A stretch of DNA of 64,000 nucleotides, from the NCBI GenBank assembly GCA_021812385.1, contig JAKANO010000013.1, positions 1-64,000 of the forward strand, read 5' to 3'. Position numbers and translations under genes: made by a program. This stretch comes from Pseudomonadota bacterium (GTDB taxonomy: Bacteria; Pseudomonadota; Gammaproteobacteria; Burkholderiales; Thiobacteraceae). Shown here piece by piece: positions 34,630 to 45,505 of this stretch (positions are counted from its first letter, which is position 1; each line of letters begins with the position of its first letter). Under the pieces are notes generated by a model that worked only from the letters and a program-made list of their open reading frames with translations, made no database searches and was not told the DNA's origin.

Positions 34630-35445
34630 ATGAAAATAACATTTATCGGCGGCGGCAATATGGCGAGCGCCTTGATTGGCGGCTTGGTGCAGCAAGGCTT
34701 TAATCCAAACGATGTGCGCGTGGTGGAAATCAATCCGGATGCGTGCGCCAGCTTGACGCGGGCTTTTGCGCTTAAGATTTATTCCGGCATCAGTGCCGAG
34801 GCGGTGCAAAGCGATCTCATCGTATTGGCGGTCAAGCCGCAGCAATTACACGTAGTGGCTGCGGAATTGCAGCCTTTACTGCGCGAACAGTTGGTGGTCT
34901 CGATCGCCGCCGGGGTGCGCGCCGCCGATTTGTCGCGTTGGCTCGGCAATTATCCGCGCGTGGTGCGCGCCATGCCGAATACGCCCGCCATGGTGCGCGC
35001 GGGCGTAACCGGCTTGTACGCCTTGGACGGTGTCAATGCGCAACAGCGCGGCCAAGCCCAGCAAGTGTTGGCGGCGGTTGGCGGTTGCGTGTGGTTGGAA
35101 GATGAAGGCCAGATGGATGCGGTGACGGCGGTTTCCGGCAGCGGCCCAGCCTATGTTTTTTACTTTATCGAGGCGCTGGAAGCGGCCGCGCTGGAGTTGG
35201 GGCTCAGCCCGGAACAAGGGCGCGAACTGGCGCTGGCGACTTTTCTGGGCGCGGCGCAACTCGCGCGCAGCAGCGCAGACGATCCCGCCAGCTTGCGCGC
35301 CAAAGTCACCTCCAAAGGCGGCACCACGGAGCGCGCGATTCAAGCCCTGGAGCAAGCGGACGTTAAAAGCTTAATCCGCAACGCGGTGCGCGCTGCGGCG
35401 CAGCGTTCGCAAGAAATGGGGGACGCACTTGGAAAACAAGGCTAA
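34630..35445 (+). CDS. proC: Pyrroline-5-carboxylate reductase
   Basis: A 271-residue enzyme that performs the last step of proline synthesis. The N-terminal Rossmann motif is I-G-G-G-N-M-A-S-A-L-I-G-G; A-V-K-P-Q, R-A-M-P-N-T-P-A and the C-terminal V-T-S-K-G-G-T-T-E-R-A motif are canonical. I chose the ATG at 34630; the frame is open upstream but that part is the translated type B repeat. It lies in the yggS-proC-yggT-yggU operon. Confidence 0.94.
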   Translation: MKITFIGGGNMASALIGGLVQQGFNPNDVRVVEINPDACASLTRAFALKIYSGISAEAVQSDLIVLAVKPQQLHVVAAELQPLLREQLVVSIAAGVRAADLSRWLGNYPRVVRAMPNTPAMVRAGVTGLYALDGVNAQQRGQAQQVLAAVGGCVWLEDEGQMDAVTAVSGSGPAYVFYFIEALEAAALELGLSPEQGRELALATFLGAAQLARSSADDPASLRAKVTSKGGTTERAIQALEQADVKSLIRNAVRAAAQRSQEMGDALGKQG

Positions 35446-35487
35446 TTCCTTGAACTATCTGGATAATTCTGCAAAAATGTCGACCAC

Positions 35488-36063
35488 ATGCTGATTCAAG
35501 CCCTGATTTTTCTAATCGACAATATCGCCACGGCATTCGTGGGAGTGTTGCTGTTGCGTTTTCACTTGCAAGCAACGCGTGCGCCGTTCAATAACCCGCT
35601 ATCGCATTTCGCCATGACCTTGACCGATTTTGCGGTGAAGCCGGCGCGCCGCCTGATCCCGGGCTTATGGGGCCTGGATATAGCCACACTATTGTTGGCT
35701 TGGTTGGTGCAATGCGTGTTGATCTTGCTGGTGATCGCGCTCACGGGCGGGGCGATGACCTTGACTGCGCCCGCCTTCGTTGGCATTGCGCTGATCGCGC
35801 TGCTGGAGCTAGTCAAGATCGCCTTGTGGTTGGTGATCATGCTGCAGTTCATGTTGTTCGTGGTGAGCTTCGCCAACCCGCACAGCCCGTATATGGGCTT
35901 GCTGAATGCGATGAATCGGCCGTTTGCGCGGCAGATCCAAAAAATTGTGCCGCCCATCGGCAATATCGACTTGTCGCCGATGGTGGTGGTATTGCTGTGT
36001 TCGGTGTTGCTGAATTTTATTTTGCCGGCGCTGGCGATGCAAATTCGTGCGGGATTGATGTGA
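35488..36063 (+). CDS. yggT: YggT family membrane protein
   Basis: A 191-residue protein with two YggT repeats, each of two hydrophobic helices and an R-P-x-R-x-x-P-G-type loop (V-K-P-A-R-R-L-I-P-G at about 50-60 and N-R-P-F-A-R-Q-I-Q-K-I-V-P-P in the second half). The family is widespread, with proposed roles in ion homeostasis or membrane organisation, none settled. It follows proC by 42 bp. Confidence 0.88.
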   Translation: MLIQALIFLIDNIATAFVGVLLLRFHLQATRAPFNNPLSHFAMTLTDFAVKPARRLIPGLWGLDIATLLLAWLVQCVLILLVIALTGGAMTLTAPAFVGIALIALLELVKIALWLVIMLQFMLFVVSFANPHSPYMGLLNAMNRPFARQIQKIVPPIGNIDLSPMVVVLLCSVLLNFILPALAMQIRAGLM

Positions 36064-36064
36064 A

Positions 36065-36367
36065 TTGGCGCACTGGTATCGGCATGACGAAAAGCGGGGC
36101 TGTCTCGTGCTGACTCTGCATATCCAGCCAGGTGCGCGCGCCACGCGCGTGGTGGGGCCGCACGCCGATGCGCTCAAGATCCAAGTGCATGCGGCGCCGA
36201 TCGAAGGCCAAGCGAATATCGCCTTGGTCAAGTTTTTAGCCAAGGCGTTCCAAGTGCCGGCGAGCCAAGTGGTGTTGAAGCAAGGCAGCCTGGGCCGGCA
36301 TAAAGTCGTGGAAATATTCGCCACCCAGATACGGCCGGAAATTTTATGGCCAAATATAAATGGATAG
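36065..36367 (+). CDS. yggU: DUF167 (YggU) family protein
   Basis: A 100-residue protein with the DUF167 pattern L-T-L-H-I-Q-P-G-A-R-A-T, V-H-A-A-P-I-E-G-Q-A-N-I-A-L-V-K-F-L-A and V-L-K-Q-G-S-L-G-R-H-K. A TTG start at 36065, one base after the yggT stop, gives the usual N-terminal W-Y-R; no in-frame ATG exists upstream of the conserved part. Its function is unknown. The stop overlaps the start of the next gene. Confidence 0.85.
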   Translation: MAHWYRHDEKRGCLVLTLHIQPGARATRVVGPHADALKIQVHAAPIEGQANIALVKFLAKAFQVPASQVVLKQGSLGRHKVVEIFATQIRPEILWPNING

Positions 36368-38315
36368 CCGCATGAGCACGACGCTGGTACAGCAAGTACA
36401 GGACTACCAGCAATGGCGAGATTCGCTCATCGATGCGATCAGCAGCTATCAAGCCTGGCTCGATGACCACAGCGAATTCGAGGTGCAGCAATCGCTGAAG
36501 ATTTTCGACTTGGTGGAGAGTCTGAAGCAAGATCACGTCACCCTGGCCTTCGTGGCCGAGTTTTCGCGCGGCAAGAGCGAGCTGATCAACGCCTTGTTCT
36601 TCGCCGATTTCAAGCAACGCCTGCTGCCTTCCGATGCCGGGCGCACCACCATGTGCCCGACCGAATTGTTCTACGATGCGCGCGAAGCGCCGTATATCCG
36701 CCTGCTGCCGATCGAAACCCGCTATCGCGACGAGACCATCAGTCAGCTCAAGCGCAAGCCCATCGAATGGGTCACGGCCAAGCTGAACCTGGACTCGGCC
36801 GATGAGATGGTCGAGGCATTACAGAATTTGACCCAAACCAAGCTGGTGAGCAAAGTGGAAGCGCGCACCTTGGGTTTATGGGACGACCAAGATCCGACCT
36901 TGCAGGACATGGTGCGCGAGGGCGATAAAGTCGAGATACCGGCCTGGCGCCATGCCTTGATTAATTACCCGCACCCCTTGCTCAAAAGCGGACTGGCGAT
37001 TCTCGATACGCCGGGGCTGAATGCCTTGGGCGCCGAGCCGGAATTGACGCTGTCCATGATTCCCAATGCGCACGCGGTGATGTTTCTGCTGGCGCTGGAT
37101 ACCGGCGTGACGAAATCCGATTTGGAGATTTGGCAAAAACACGTGAAGCCGCAAGCCAAGCACACGCTGGCGGTACTGAACAAAATCGACGTGCTGTGGG
37201 ATGAGTTGAAGCCCTGGGAAAAAATCCAGGAAAGCGTGCAACGGCAGCAACAAGCGACGGCGCAGTTGTTGGGTTTGCCGGTCGGCAATGTCTTGGCGCT
37301 GTCGGCGCAAAAAGCCCTGGTGGCGAAAATCAAGGGCGATCCAGCCTTGCTGGCCAAGAGCGGCATCGAGCGCTTGGAGCAGATCCTGGCGCATGACATC
37401 ATTCCGCAGCGGCGTGAAATTTTGCGCAATAGCGTCACCCAAGAAATCGGCGCCCTGGTGTTGAGCGCCTACAACAGCGTGCGCACCCAACTCTCGGCGA
37501 CGCGCCGCGAGCAAAACGAGTTGCTCTCGCTGTCCGGCAAAAATAAAGAAGTGATCCACAAAATGCTGACCATGCTGGATCAAGACCGCAATACGTACGA
37601 CCAAACGGTGAAGTCCTTCAACGTGACGCGCGGCGTGATCACTCAACAGGGGCGCATGCTCATCAATAATTTGAGCATCGACCGCTTGGACGAGATTCTG
37701 GAAAAAGCGCACGGCTCGATCAAGGACAGCTGGACTACGGCGGGTTTGTCGCGCGGCATGCAACAACTCATCCGCCAGACCGCGCATCAGTACAAACACA
37801 TCCACAAGCACGCCAAGCAGGTCAAGGGCCTGGTCGACGCCGCGTATATCCGCTTTCACGTCAAGCACGGCTTCGAACGGCGCCACGCACCGGAGCTCAG
37901 CATCGACCAATACATGGAATCGATCCGCGCCTTGGCGCAGCGCTCGGAAGCGTTTTGCCGCGACCCGGTCAACATCATGACCGAGAAGCATTTTCTGATC
38001 CGCAAATTCTTTCTCAGCGTGGCGGGCGAAGCACGCATCATTTTCGAGCGCACCCGCGTCGATTGCGAGGCCTGGCTGCGCAATGTGCTGGCGCCCTTGA
38101 TCACCCAGATCAACGACCACAAGGCGCAGATCGAACGGCGCCTGGAGAACGTCAAAAAAATCCACGACAACATCGACTCGCTGCAAGAGCGCTTGAACGA
38201 GCTGGAGTCGCTGCAAGCTGCGCTCACCAAACAGTTGCGGGTGTTGGAGGGGATCCTCACCAAGCTACAGCGGCCACCCGAGCCGGCGCTGGCGCAGCAG
38301 AAGACGGGGACTTAA
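36360..38315 (+). CDS. Dynamin-like large GTPase
   Basis: A 651-residue bacterial dynamin-family protein. The GTPase domain shows a G1 loop A-E-F-S-R-G-K-S at 66-73 (Ala replaces the usual first Gly), a G2 Thr in R-T-T-M-C-P-T, G3 D-T-P-G-L-N and G4 N-K-I-D. Residues from about 360 to the end are helical, with heptad-like stretches consistent with a stalk and a C-terminal coiled coil (L-E-N-V-K-K-I-H-D-N-I-D-S-L-Q-E-R-L). Such proteins remodel membranes or act in chromosome or stress biology. The start at 36360 overlaps the yggU stop; ATG 36372 is the alternative. Confidence 0.8.
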   Translation: MDSRMSTTLVQQVQDYQQWRDSLIDAISSYQAWLDDHSEFEVQQSLKIFDLVESLKQDHVTLAFVAEFSRGKSELINALFFADFKQRLLPSDAGRTTMCPTELFYDAREAPYIRLLPIETRYRDETISQLKRKPIEWVTAKLNLDSADEMVEALQNLTQTKLVSKVEARTLGLWDDQDPTLQDMVREGDKVEIPAWRHALINYPHPLLKSGLAILDTPGLNALGAEPELTLSMIPNAHAVMFLLALDTGVTKSDLEIWQKHVKPQAKHTLAVLNKIDVLWDELKPWEKIQESVQRQQQATAQLLGLPVGNVLALSAQKALVAKIKGDPALLAKSGIERLEQILAHDIIPQRREILRNSVTQEIGALVLSAYNSVRTQLSATRREQNELLSLSGKNKEVIHKMLTMLDQDRNTYDQTVKSFNVTRGVITQQGRMLINNLSIDRLDEILEKAHGSIKDSWTTAGLSRGMQQLIRQTAHQYKHIHKHAKQVKGLVDAAYIRFHVKHGFERRHAPELSIDQYMESIRALAQRSEAFCRDPVNIMTEKHFLIRKFFLSVAGEARIIFERTRVDCEAWLRNVLAPLITQINDHKAQIERRLENVKKIHDNIDSLQERLNELESLQAALTKQLRVLEGILTKLQRPPEPALAQQKTGT

Positions 38316-38326
38316 AGCCGCTTGGA

Positions 38327-38497
38327 TTAGCGCTCTTTAAAGATTTCCGCGCTGGATTTAGCGTCCGCAGAAATTTTCATGGCTTCCTCCAGCCACGCCA
38401 AACGCTGCGAGGGCGTGGCCTGCGCCCACAAGCGCAGCCGGGATTTTTCCTCTTCGGTTAGAAGCGGAATTTGCAGCGGAGCTAGAGGCTCAGGCAT
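38327..38497 (-). CDS. Small hypothetical protein encoded just after thiC
   Basis: A 56-residue reading frame, M-P-E-P-L-A-P-L-Q-I-P at the start and A-E-I-F-K-E-R at the end. The middle part, A-T-P-S-Q-R-L-A-W-L-E-E-A-M, resembles the short helical motif found in many small bacterial proteins of unknown function, some of them antitoxin-like. Its ATG lies three bases after the thiC stop on the same strand, so it is probably cotranscribed and translated by reinitiation. It is convergent with the dynamin-like gene. I do not recognise a function. Confidence 0.6.
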   Translation of the reverse strand: MPEPLAPLQIPLLTEEEKSRLRLWAQATPSQRLAWLEEAMKISADAKSSAEIFKER

Positions 38498-38500
38498 GAC

Positions 38501-40572
<2,072 letters not shown>

Positions 40573-40641
40573 GAAGAGTGTAAAGGTACGGGAAATATGG
40601 AATAATCGCAAGGTTAATAAAGGGAAACCCCGGAGAATAAG

Positions 40642-41304
40642 ATGGATTTGGAACACGTCCGATTCAATATGATAGAACAGCAAATTCGCCCCTGGGACGT
40701 GCTGGACGAAACCGTGCTGGGCCTATTAAGGCGCGTAAAACGCGAAGAGTATGTGCCCGAGGCGTATCGCAATATGGCGTTCATGGACATCGAAATCCCC
40801 CTGGATCATGGCGGCCATGGCGAAACCATGCTCAGCCCCAAGGTCGAAGCGCGCCTGGTGCAGGAGCTCAAGCTCAAGCCCGGCGACAAAGTGCTAGAAG
40901 TCGGCACCGGCAGCGGCTATATGACGGCCTTGCTGGCGAGTCTGGCCAAGCATGTGCACAGCGTGGAAATCGTCCCTGAGTTAAAGGCGGCGGCGGAACA
41001 AAAACTGGCGGCGCATGGATTTACTAATATTACCTTAGAGGTCGGCGATGCCGCACGCGGTTGGGCCGCGCACGCCCCCTACGACGCCATAGTGTTGACC
41101 GGCAGCGAGCCGCTGCTGGCCGATGCATTCATGGCGCAGCTGAAACCGGGCGGGCGCTTGATCGCTTTTGTCGGCACGGCGCCGGCGATGGCGGCCAGAC
41201 GCATTCAGCTGATCGAGCCGGGCGTGCAGGTGGCGCAAGATTTGTTTGAGACGAACGTACGCATGCTAAAAAATGCACCACAGGCCGAACAGTTTGTGTT
41301 CTGA
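40642..41304 (+). CDS. Protein-L-isoaspartate O-methyltransferase family protein
   Basis: A 220-residue SAM methyltransferase with V-L-E-V-G-T-G-S-G-Y at 84-93, an S-P-K-V-E-A-R block before it and H-S-V-E-I after it, as in Pcm. The N-terminal N-M-I-E-Q-Q-I-R-P-W-D-V is typical of the betaproteobacterial version that sits next to tolC. It may repair isoaspartyl residues, but this subgroup diverges from E. coli Pcm and could have another methyl acceptor. The stop overlaps the start of the rhodanese gene. Confidence 0.85.
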   Translation: MDLEHVRFNMIEQQIRPWDVLDETVLGLLRRVKREEYVPEAYRNMAFMDIEIPLDHGGHGETMLSPKVEARLVQELKLKPGDKVLEVGTGSGYMTALLASLAKHVHSVEIVPELKAAAEQKLAAHGFTNITLEVGDAARGWAAHAPYDAIVLTGSEPLLADAFMAQLKPGGRLIAFVGTAPAMAARRIQLIEPGVQVAQDLFETNVRMLKNAPQAEQFVF

Positions 41305-41627
41305 TGCTGCAGATTAAGCCGGTGGAATTGCGGGATTGGCTCGACGATAAGACGCGCCCGCCGCCGCTTTTGTTGGATGTGCGCGAAGCCTGGGAAATCG
41401 AGCGCGCGGCGCTGGACGGTAGCGTGTGGATGCCGATGCGCGAGGTGCCAAGCCGGGTAGTAGAGTTGGATCCCGCCGCCGAGATCGTGGTGGTGTGCCA
41501 TCACGGCGTGCGCAGTTTTCACATTGCGCGCTTTCTGGAACAACAGGGTTTTGGCCGAGTCTATAATCTTTCCAGCGGGGTCGAAGGCTGGGCGCGCCAG
41601 GTCGATCCGACCATGCAAACTTATTAA
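41304..41627 (+). CDS. Rhodanese-like sulfurtransferase
   Basis: A 107-residue single rhodanese domain with the L-L-D-V-R-E-A-W-E strand, the active-site Cys 65 in V-C-H-H-G-V-R and a final G-W-A-R-Q-V-D-P. It could carry a persulfide for sulfur transfer; the physiological acceptor is unknown. It sits between the isoaspartate methyltransferase-like gene and tolC, with a one-base overlap to the former. Confidence 0.88.
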   Translation: MLQIKPVELRDWLDDKTRPPPLLLDVREAWEIERAALDGSVWMPMREVPSRVVELDPAAEIVVVCHHGVRSFHIARFLEQQGFGRVYNLSSGVEGWARQVDPTMQTY

Positions 41628-41640
41628 GAAGGTTTTCCCC

Positions 41641-42975
41641 ATGAAAAAATTACCGCTGTTGCTGGCCTTGCTCTGGGGCTCTACGGCATTCGCCGCCACC
41701 GATTTGCTGCAGGTGTATCAGGAAGCGCTGACCCAAGATCCCGCCCTGCAATCCGCCAAATCGGCGCAAGTCGCCGGCCAGGAAGCCTTGCCGCAGGGGC
41801 GCGCGCTGTTGTTGCCATCCATCAATTTGTCGGCCAATACCCAATATAACGACATCGATACCCAGTATCGCGGCGGCGGGTCGGTGTTTAGCAGCGGCAC
41901 GCGCAAATACAATTCCAATGGTTTTAGCGTGAACCTGAGCCAGCCTTTGTACCGCGCACAAAATCTAGCGCAGTACGCCCAGGCCAAGTTTTCGGTCGAG
42001 CAAAGCAATGCGCTGTTTGCCGCAGCACAGCAGGATTTGATCACCCGCGTGTCGCAGGCGTATTTCGATGTGTTGCTCGCCCAGTACAATGTCACGCTGG
42101 CGCAAACGCAAAAGGAAGCGATCGGCGAACAGCTGGCGCAAGCCAAGCGCAATTTCGAAGTGGGTACGGCGACCATCACCGATACGCACGATGCGCAGGC
42201 GCGCTATGACTTGACTGTCTCGCAAGAAATCGCCGCGCAGAACGACCTGGAAATCCGCCGGAACGCGCTGTTGCAAATCATCGGCCGCCCGCCGGGTGAG
42301 TTGCTTGCGGTGCGCAGCGAAGTGCCATTGATTCCGCCGGAACCGAACTCGATGGATGCCTGGGTGGAAAAGGCTTTGCAAAATAATTCCGAAGTCGTGA
42401 TCGCCCGCGCAGCACTGGAAATCGCCAACGAGGAAGTCAAGAAAGCGCGCGGCGGCCATTTGCCGACGCTAGATTTGGTCGCGAGCTATGGTGAGAATGG
42501 TTCTGGCGGGGGATCCACTGGCGGTTTCGATCAAAACACTCGAACCATCGGATTGCAAGTGAATGTGCCTTTGTACCAAGGCGGCGCGATCAGTTCCAAA
42601 GTGACCCAAGCCGTGGCCAATCAAGACAAGGCGCGGCAAGATTTGGAAGTCACGCAACGCCGCATCGCACAGGCCGCGCGTCAAGCTTATCTCGGCGTCA
42701 CCAGCGGCATTGCGCAGGTCAAGGCGCTGCAGCAGGCGGTCATCTCCAACCAGAGCGCATTCGATTCCACCAAGCTCGGCCTGGAAGTGGGGGTGCGCAC
42801 CAGCGTCGATCTACTGAATGCGCGGCAGCAACTCTTCAGCGCGCGGCGCGACTTGGCGCAGGCGCTCTACAACTACATTTTGTCGCGCCTGAGTTTGAGC
42901 GCCTCGGGCGGCGTTTTGAGCTTTGCCGATGTCAAACAGGTGAATGAATGGTTGAATCACGCGGCGAAGCCGTAG
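41641..42975 (+). CDS. tolC: TolC family outer membrane channel protein
   Basis: A 444-residue outer membrane efflux protein with signal peptide M-K-K-L-P-L-L-L-A-L-L-W-G-S-T-A-F-A. The two structural repeats are visible: D-L-L-Q-V-Y-Q-E-A-L-T-Q-D-P and V-E-K-A-L-Q-N-N-S-E-V starts, each followed by long helical stretches and a short strand region (N-L-S-Q-P-L-Y-R; N-V-P-L-Y-Q-G-G). It serves type I secretion and drug efflux systems. Partners are not encoded in this window. The start at 41641 is 13 bp after the rhodanese stop. Confidence 0.9.
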   Translation: MKKLPLLLALLWGSTAFAATDLLQVYQEALTQDPALQSAKSAQVAGQEALPQGRALLLPSINLSANTQYNDIDTQYRGGGSVFSSGTRKYNSNGFSVNLSQPLYRAQNLAQYAQAKFSVEQSNALFAAAQQDLITRVSQAYFDVLLAQYNVTLAQTQKEAIGEQLAQAKRNFEVGTATITDTHDAQARYDLTVSQEIAAQNDLEIRRNALLQIIGRPPGELLAVRSEVPLIPPEPNSMDAWVEKALQNNSEVVIARAALEIANEEVKKARGGHLPTLDLVASYGENGSGGGSTGGFDQNTRTIGLQVNVPLYQGGAISSKVTQAVANQDKARQDLEVTQRRIAQAARQAYLGVTSGIAQVKALQQAVISNQSAFDSTKLGLEVGVRTSVDLLNARQQLFSARRDLAQALYNYILSRLSLSASGGVLSFADVKQVNEWLNHAAKP

Positions 42976-42995
42976 GTATCGGGCGATGGGTTTGG

Positions 42996-44249
42996 CTAAT
43001 GCGTTTTAAGCAATTTTTCTTCGATCAATTTCATGGTTTTGTCTACCGCGCCGCGGTGTTCGGCGGCGAAGCGGAGTGCGGCGGCGCGCATGCTTTTTCT
43101 CTTTTCATGATCTTGCAGCAGGGCTTGTGCTTGCGCGAGCGCGGCGCCGGCATCGGCTACGCGTAGCGCCGCACCGCCGTTGACCGCGTCTTGCGCGGCC
43201 TGTGCAAAGTTGTGGGTGTGTGGGCCGAGAATGACCGGCACGCCGAGGGCGCAGGCTTCGATCAGGTTTTGTCCGCCGAAAGGCAGCAGGCTGCCGCCGA
43301 TGATGGCGACGTCTGCAGCGCCGTAATAGGCGAACATCTCCCCCATGCTGTCGCCCAACACCACTTGGGTTTCCGCGCGTATCGGCGCATTCTCGCTGCG
43401 GCGTTGAAAGGCGATGCGGCGTGATGCGAGCAGCGTCGCTACGGCATCGAAGCGCTGCGGATGACGCGGCACGATCAGCAGTAATTGGTTCGGGATAGGT
43501 GTGGACAGCGCATCCAGCAGCAGTGCTTCTTCGCCATCGCGCGTACTGGCGGCGAGGATGACTTGCCGCTCCGCACCAAATAGTTTGCGTAGCTGATCGT
43601 TGGCCGGGGGCGGTACAACATCGAATTTAATATTGCCGGTGACGACGACGTGGTGCGCGCCGAGTTGCGTGAGGCGCTCGGCATCTGCCGAAGTCTGCGC
43701 GCAGATCAGCGTTAGGTTCTGCAGTGCCGCGCGCGCAAGTGCGGCAAGCCGCGCATAACCGCGTGCCGAGCGTTCGGACAGCCGGGCGTTGATGAGTGCG
43801 AGCGGGATGTGGCGCTGGCGACAGGCGGCGATCAGATTGGGCCACAACTCGGTTTCCATCAGCAGTCCGAAGCTGGGCTTGAAGTGCGATAAAAATCGCT
43901 GGGTCGCGCCGGGCAAATCATAGGGCAAATAAGTTTGCAGGACGCGTGTGCCGAAAAGCGTTCGCCCGGTTTCGCGCCCGGTGGGCGTCATGTGGGTGAG
44001 CAAGATTTTATGCGCGGGGAAGCGCGCTTGCAGCGCGGCGATAAGCGGCACGCAAGCACGCGTTTCGCCGACGGAGACGGCGTGAATCCAGATCAGCGGC
44101 GCTTGCGGCACTGCCGAATACCAGCCGAAGCGTTCGCCCCAATGGCGTAAATAGGCGGGTTGCTTGCGCCCGCGCCACAGCAGGCGCAGCGGGATGAAGG
44201 GCAGCAGCAAATACAGCGCCAGCGTATACAAAAGGCGTGGCTTAAACAT
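42996..44249 (-). CDS. waaA: Kdo (3-deoxy-D-manno-octulosonic acid) transferase
   Basis: A 417-residue GT30 enzyme that adds Kdo to lipid A precursors on the inner leaflet. Residues 1-20 form the N-terminal membrane anchor (L-L-Y-T-L-A-L-Y-L-L-L-P-F). Motifs include G-E-R-F-G-W-Y, W-I-H-A-V-S-V-G-E-T, M-E-T-E-L-W-P-N-L and G-G-S-L-L-P-F-G-G-Q-N-L-I-E. The start overlaps the end of waaC by 8 bp, so the two core genes are coupled. Confidence 0.95.
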   Translation of the reverse strand: MFKPRLLYTLALYLLLPFIPLRLLWRGRKQPAYLRHWGERFGWYSAVPQAPLIWIHAVSVGETRACVPLIAALQARFPAHKILLTHMTPTGRETGRTLFGTRVLQTYLPYDLPGATQRFLSHFKPSFGLLMETELWPNLIAACRQRHIPLALINARLSERSARGYARLAALARAALQNLTLICAQTSADAERLTQLGAHHVVVTGNIKFDVVPPPANDQLRKLFGAERQVILAASTRDGEEALLLDALSTPIPNQLLLIVPRHPQRFDAVATLLASRRIAFQRRSENAPIRAETQVVLGDSMGEMFAYYGAADVAIIGGSLLPFGGQNLIEACALGVPVILGPHTHNFAQAAQDAVNGGAALRVADAGAALAQAQALLQDHEKRKSMRAAALRFAAEHRGAVDKTMKLIEEKLLKTH

Positions 44250-45201
44250 GCAAGAAACTGTCGGCCACGATGGTCACGTCGGCAACGCTCGGCGGCGCGC
44301 CATCCCGGCCTAGGTTGCAGATCGGCGTGGCGGCGTACAGCCCGTTTTTTTCCGGATCGGAGCCGCAATAAATGCCGATGGTGGGCGTGCCCACGGCAGT
44401 GGCGAGGTGCACTAAACCGGTATCGACGCCGACAACTAATGCCGCTTGCTTTAGCATCGCGGCCGCTTCTTTGAGCGTGAGGCGCGGCGCGACGACGGCT
44501 TGCGGAATGGCGGCGGCCAGGCGTTGCGCGCATTCGTATTCCGCCAAGCTGCCCCAGGGTAAAACTGCGGTCAATCCGCATTGCTGCAAGGCGTGGCCCA
44601 GCGCGATCCAATTTTCTTCCGCCCAATATTTTTCGGCGCGGCTGGTGGCATGCAATAGCACTACATAGCGGCTATCCGGCAGCCAATGCAGGGCCATCTC
44701 GGGAATGTGAATGCCGTAGTCGAGCGGCAGGTCGGGCGCGAGTTCGAACGCTTGTTGCGCCAGCGCACGGTAGCGCACCACCGCGTGCGCATTGGGATTC
44801 ACATAAAAAGTCGCGTCATAGCACAGGGCGGCGAGCGACTCGCGTGCGCTGCTGGAGTCCAGGCCAAAACGTTTGCCGTGCGCCAGGCGCGCGAGCAGGC
44901 CGCTTTTCAGCAGGCCTTGCGTGTCGAGAATGACGTCGTAATCGGTTTGCGCCAAACGCGCGCGGAAGGCGCGTATTTCGCGCCAGGTTTGCGCGCGGTA
45001 CAGCGATTTGCGCCAGCGTCGGATGGCTACCGGGATGACCTGCTTTATCTGTGGGTGCAGGGCGGGAATGTCGGCGAAACTTTCCTCGACCAGCCAGTGC
45101 AATTCGGCCTCGGGATAACGCGAGCGAATGTCGGCAACGATGGGCAGATTGTGAATCACGTCGCCCATGGACGAAGTTTTGATGAGGAGAATGCGTTTCA
45201 T
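44242..45201 (-). CDS. waaC: Lipopolysaccharide heptosyltransferase I
   Basis: A 319-residue GT9 family enzyme that adds the first heptose to Kdo in the LPS inner core. It begins I-L-L-I-K-T-S-S-M-G-D-V-I-H-N-L-P, then V-E-E-S-F-A-D-I-P and D-T-Q-G-L-L-K-S-G-L, and near the C-terminus V-G-V-D-T-G-L-V-H-L-A-T-A and G-I-Y-C-G-S-D-P, all WaaC-type. It is transcribed toward waaA. The upstream gap holds a MITE-like element. Confidence 0.93.
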   Translation of the reverse strand: MKRILLIKTSSMGDVIHNLPIVADIRSRYPEAELHWLVEESFADIPALHPQIKQVIPVAIRRWRKSLYRAQTWREIRAFRARLAQTDYDVILDTQGLLKSGLLARLAHGKRFGLDSSSARESLAALCYDATFYVNPNAHAVVRYRALAQQAFELAPDLPLDYGIHIPEMALHWLPDSRYVVLLHATSRAEKYWAEENWIALGHALQQCGLTAVLPWGSLAEYECAQRLAAAIPQAVVAPRLTLKEAAAMLKQAALVVGVDTGLVHLATAVGTPTIGIYCGSDPEKNGLYAATPICNLGRDGAPPSVADVTIVADSFLHV

Positions 45202-45260
45202 GGCGGTATAAATTCGCGCTAAGCTTACACGGAATCCGTTAAAATTGCCCCTTTTGCATC

Positions 45261-45501
45261 CAACCTAAAAACCGTGGTGGACCGCTTTGTGGGGCGCTAT
45301 TAGATGTGCGATGAAGTTGTTTGCTACCTTTTTAAGTGGAGCCTCTAGCGTGACAGCGCTACAGGGTGGATTGCGTATTTTTTTGAGCACTTGGCTGCGT
45401 TGCTCCTCATTGCGGGGTGGTGGCCCCGCTGCTTCGTCGCGCCTTGCCAAGCACTCAAAAAAATGCGCACTCCGCCCTGTTCAACCACGGTTTTTAGGTT
45501 G
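45261..45501. mobile_element. MITE-like element with 17-bp perfect terminal inverted repeats
   Basis: The gap between waaC and the glycosyltransferase gene is filled by a 241-bp element bounded by CAACCTAAAAACCGTGG (45261-45277) and its exact reverse complement (45485-45501). Inside, a second pair of arms at 45361-45394 and 45447-45480 matches at 29 of 34 positions and carries T-run/A-run segments. No protein is encoded. The right end is four bases before the ATG of the next gene and may supply its ribosome-binding site (AGGTTG). Confidence 0.7.
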
Positions 45502-45505
45502 ATCC

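Noticed and set aside
36876-38216. 446-codon minus-strand frame opposite the dynamin-like gene
   Set aside because: No motif, skewed composition, and the plus strand has complete GTPase motifs.
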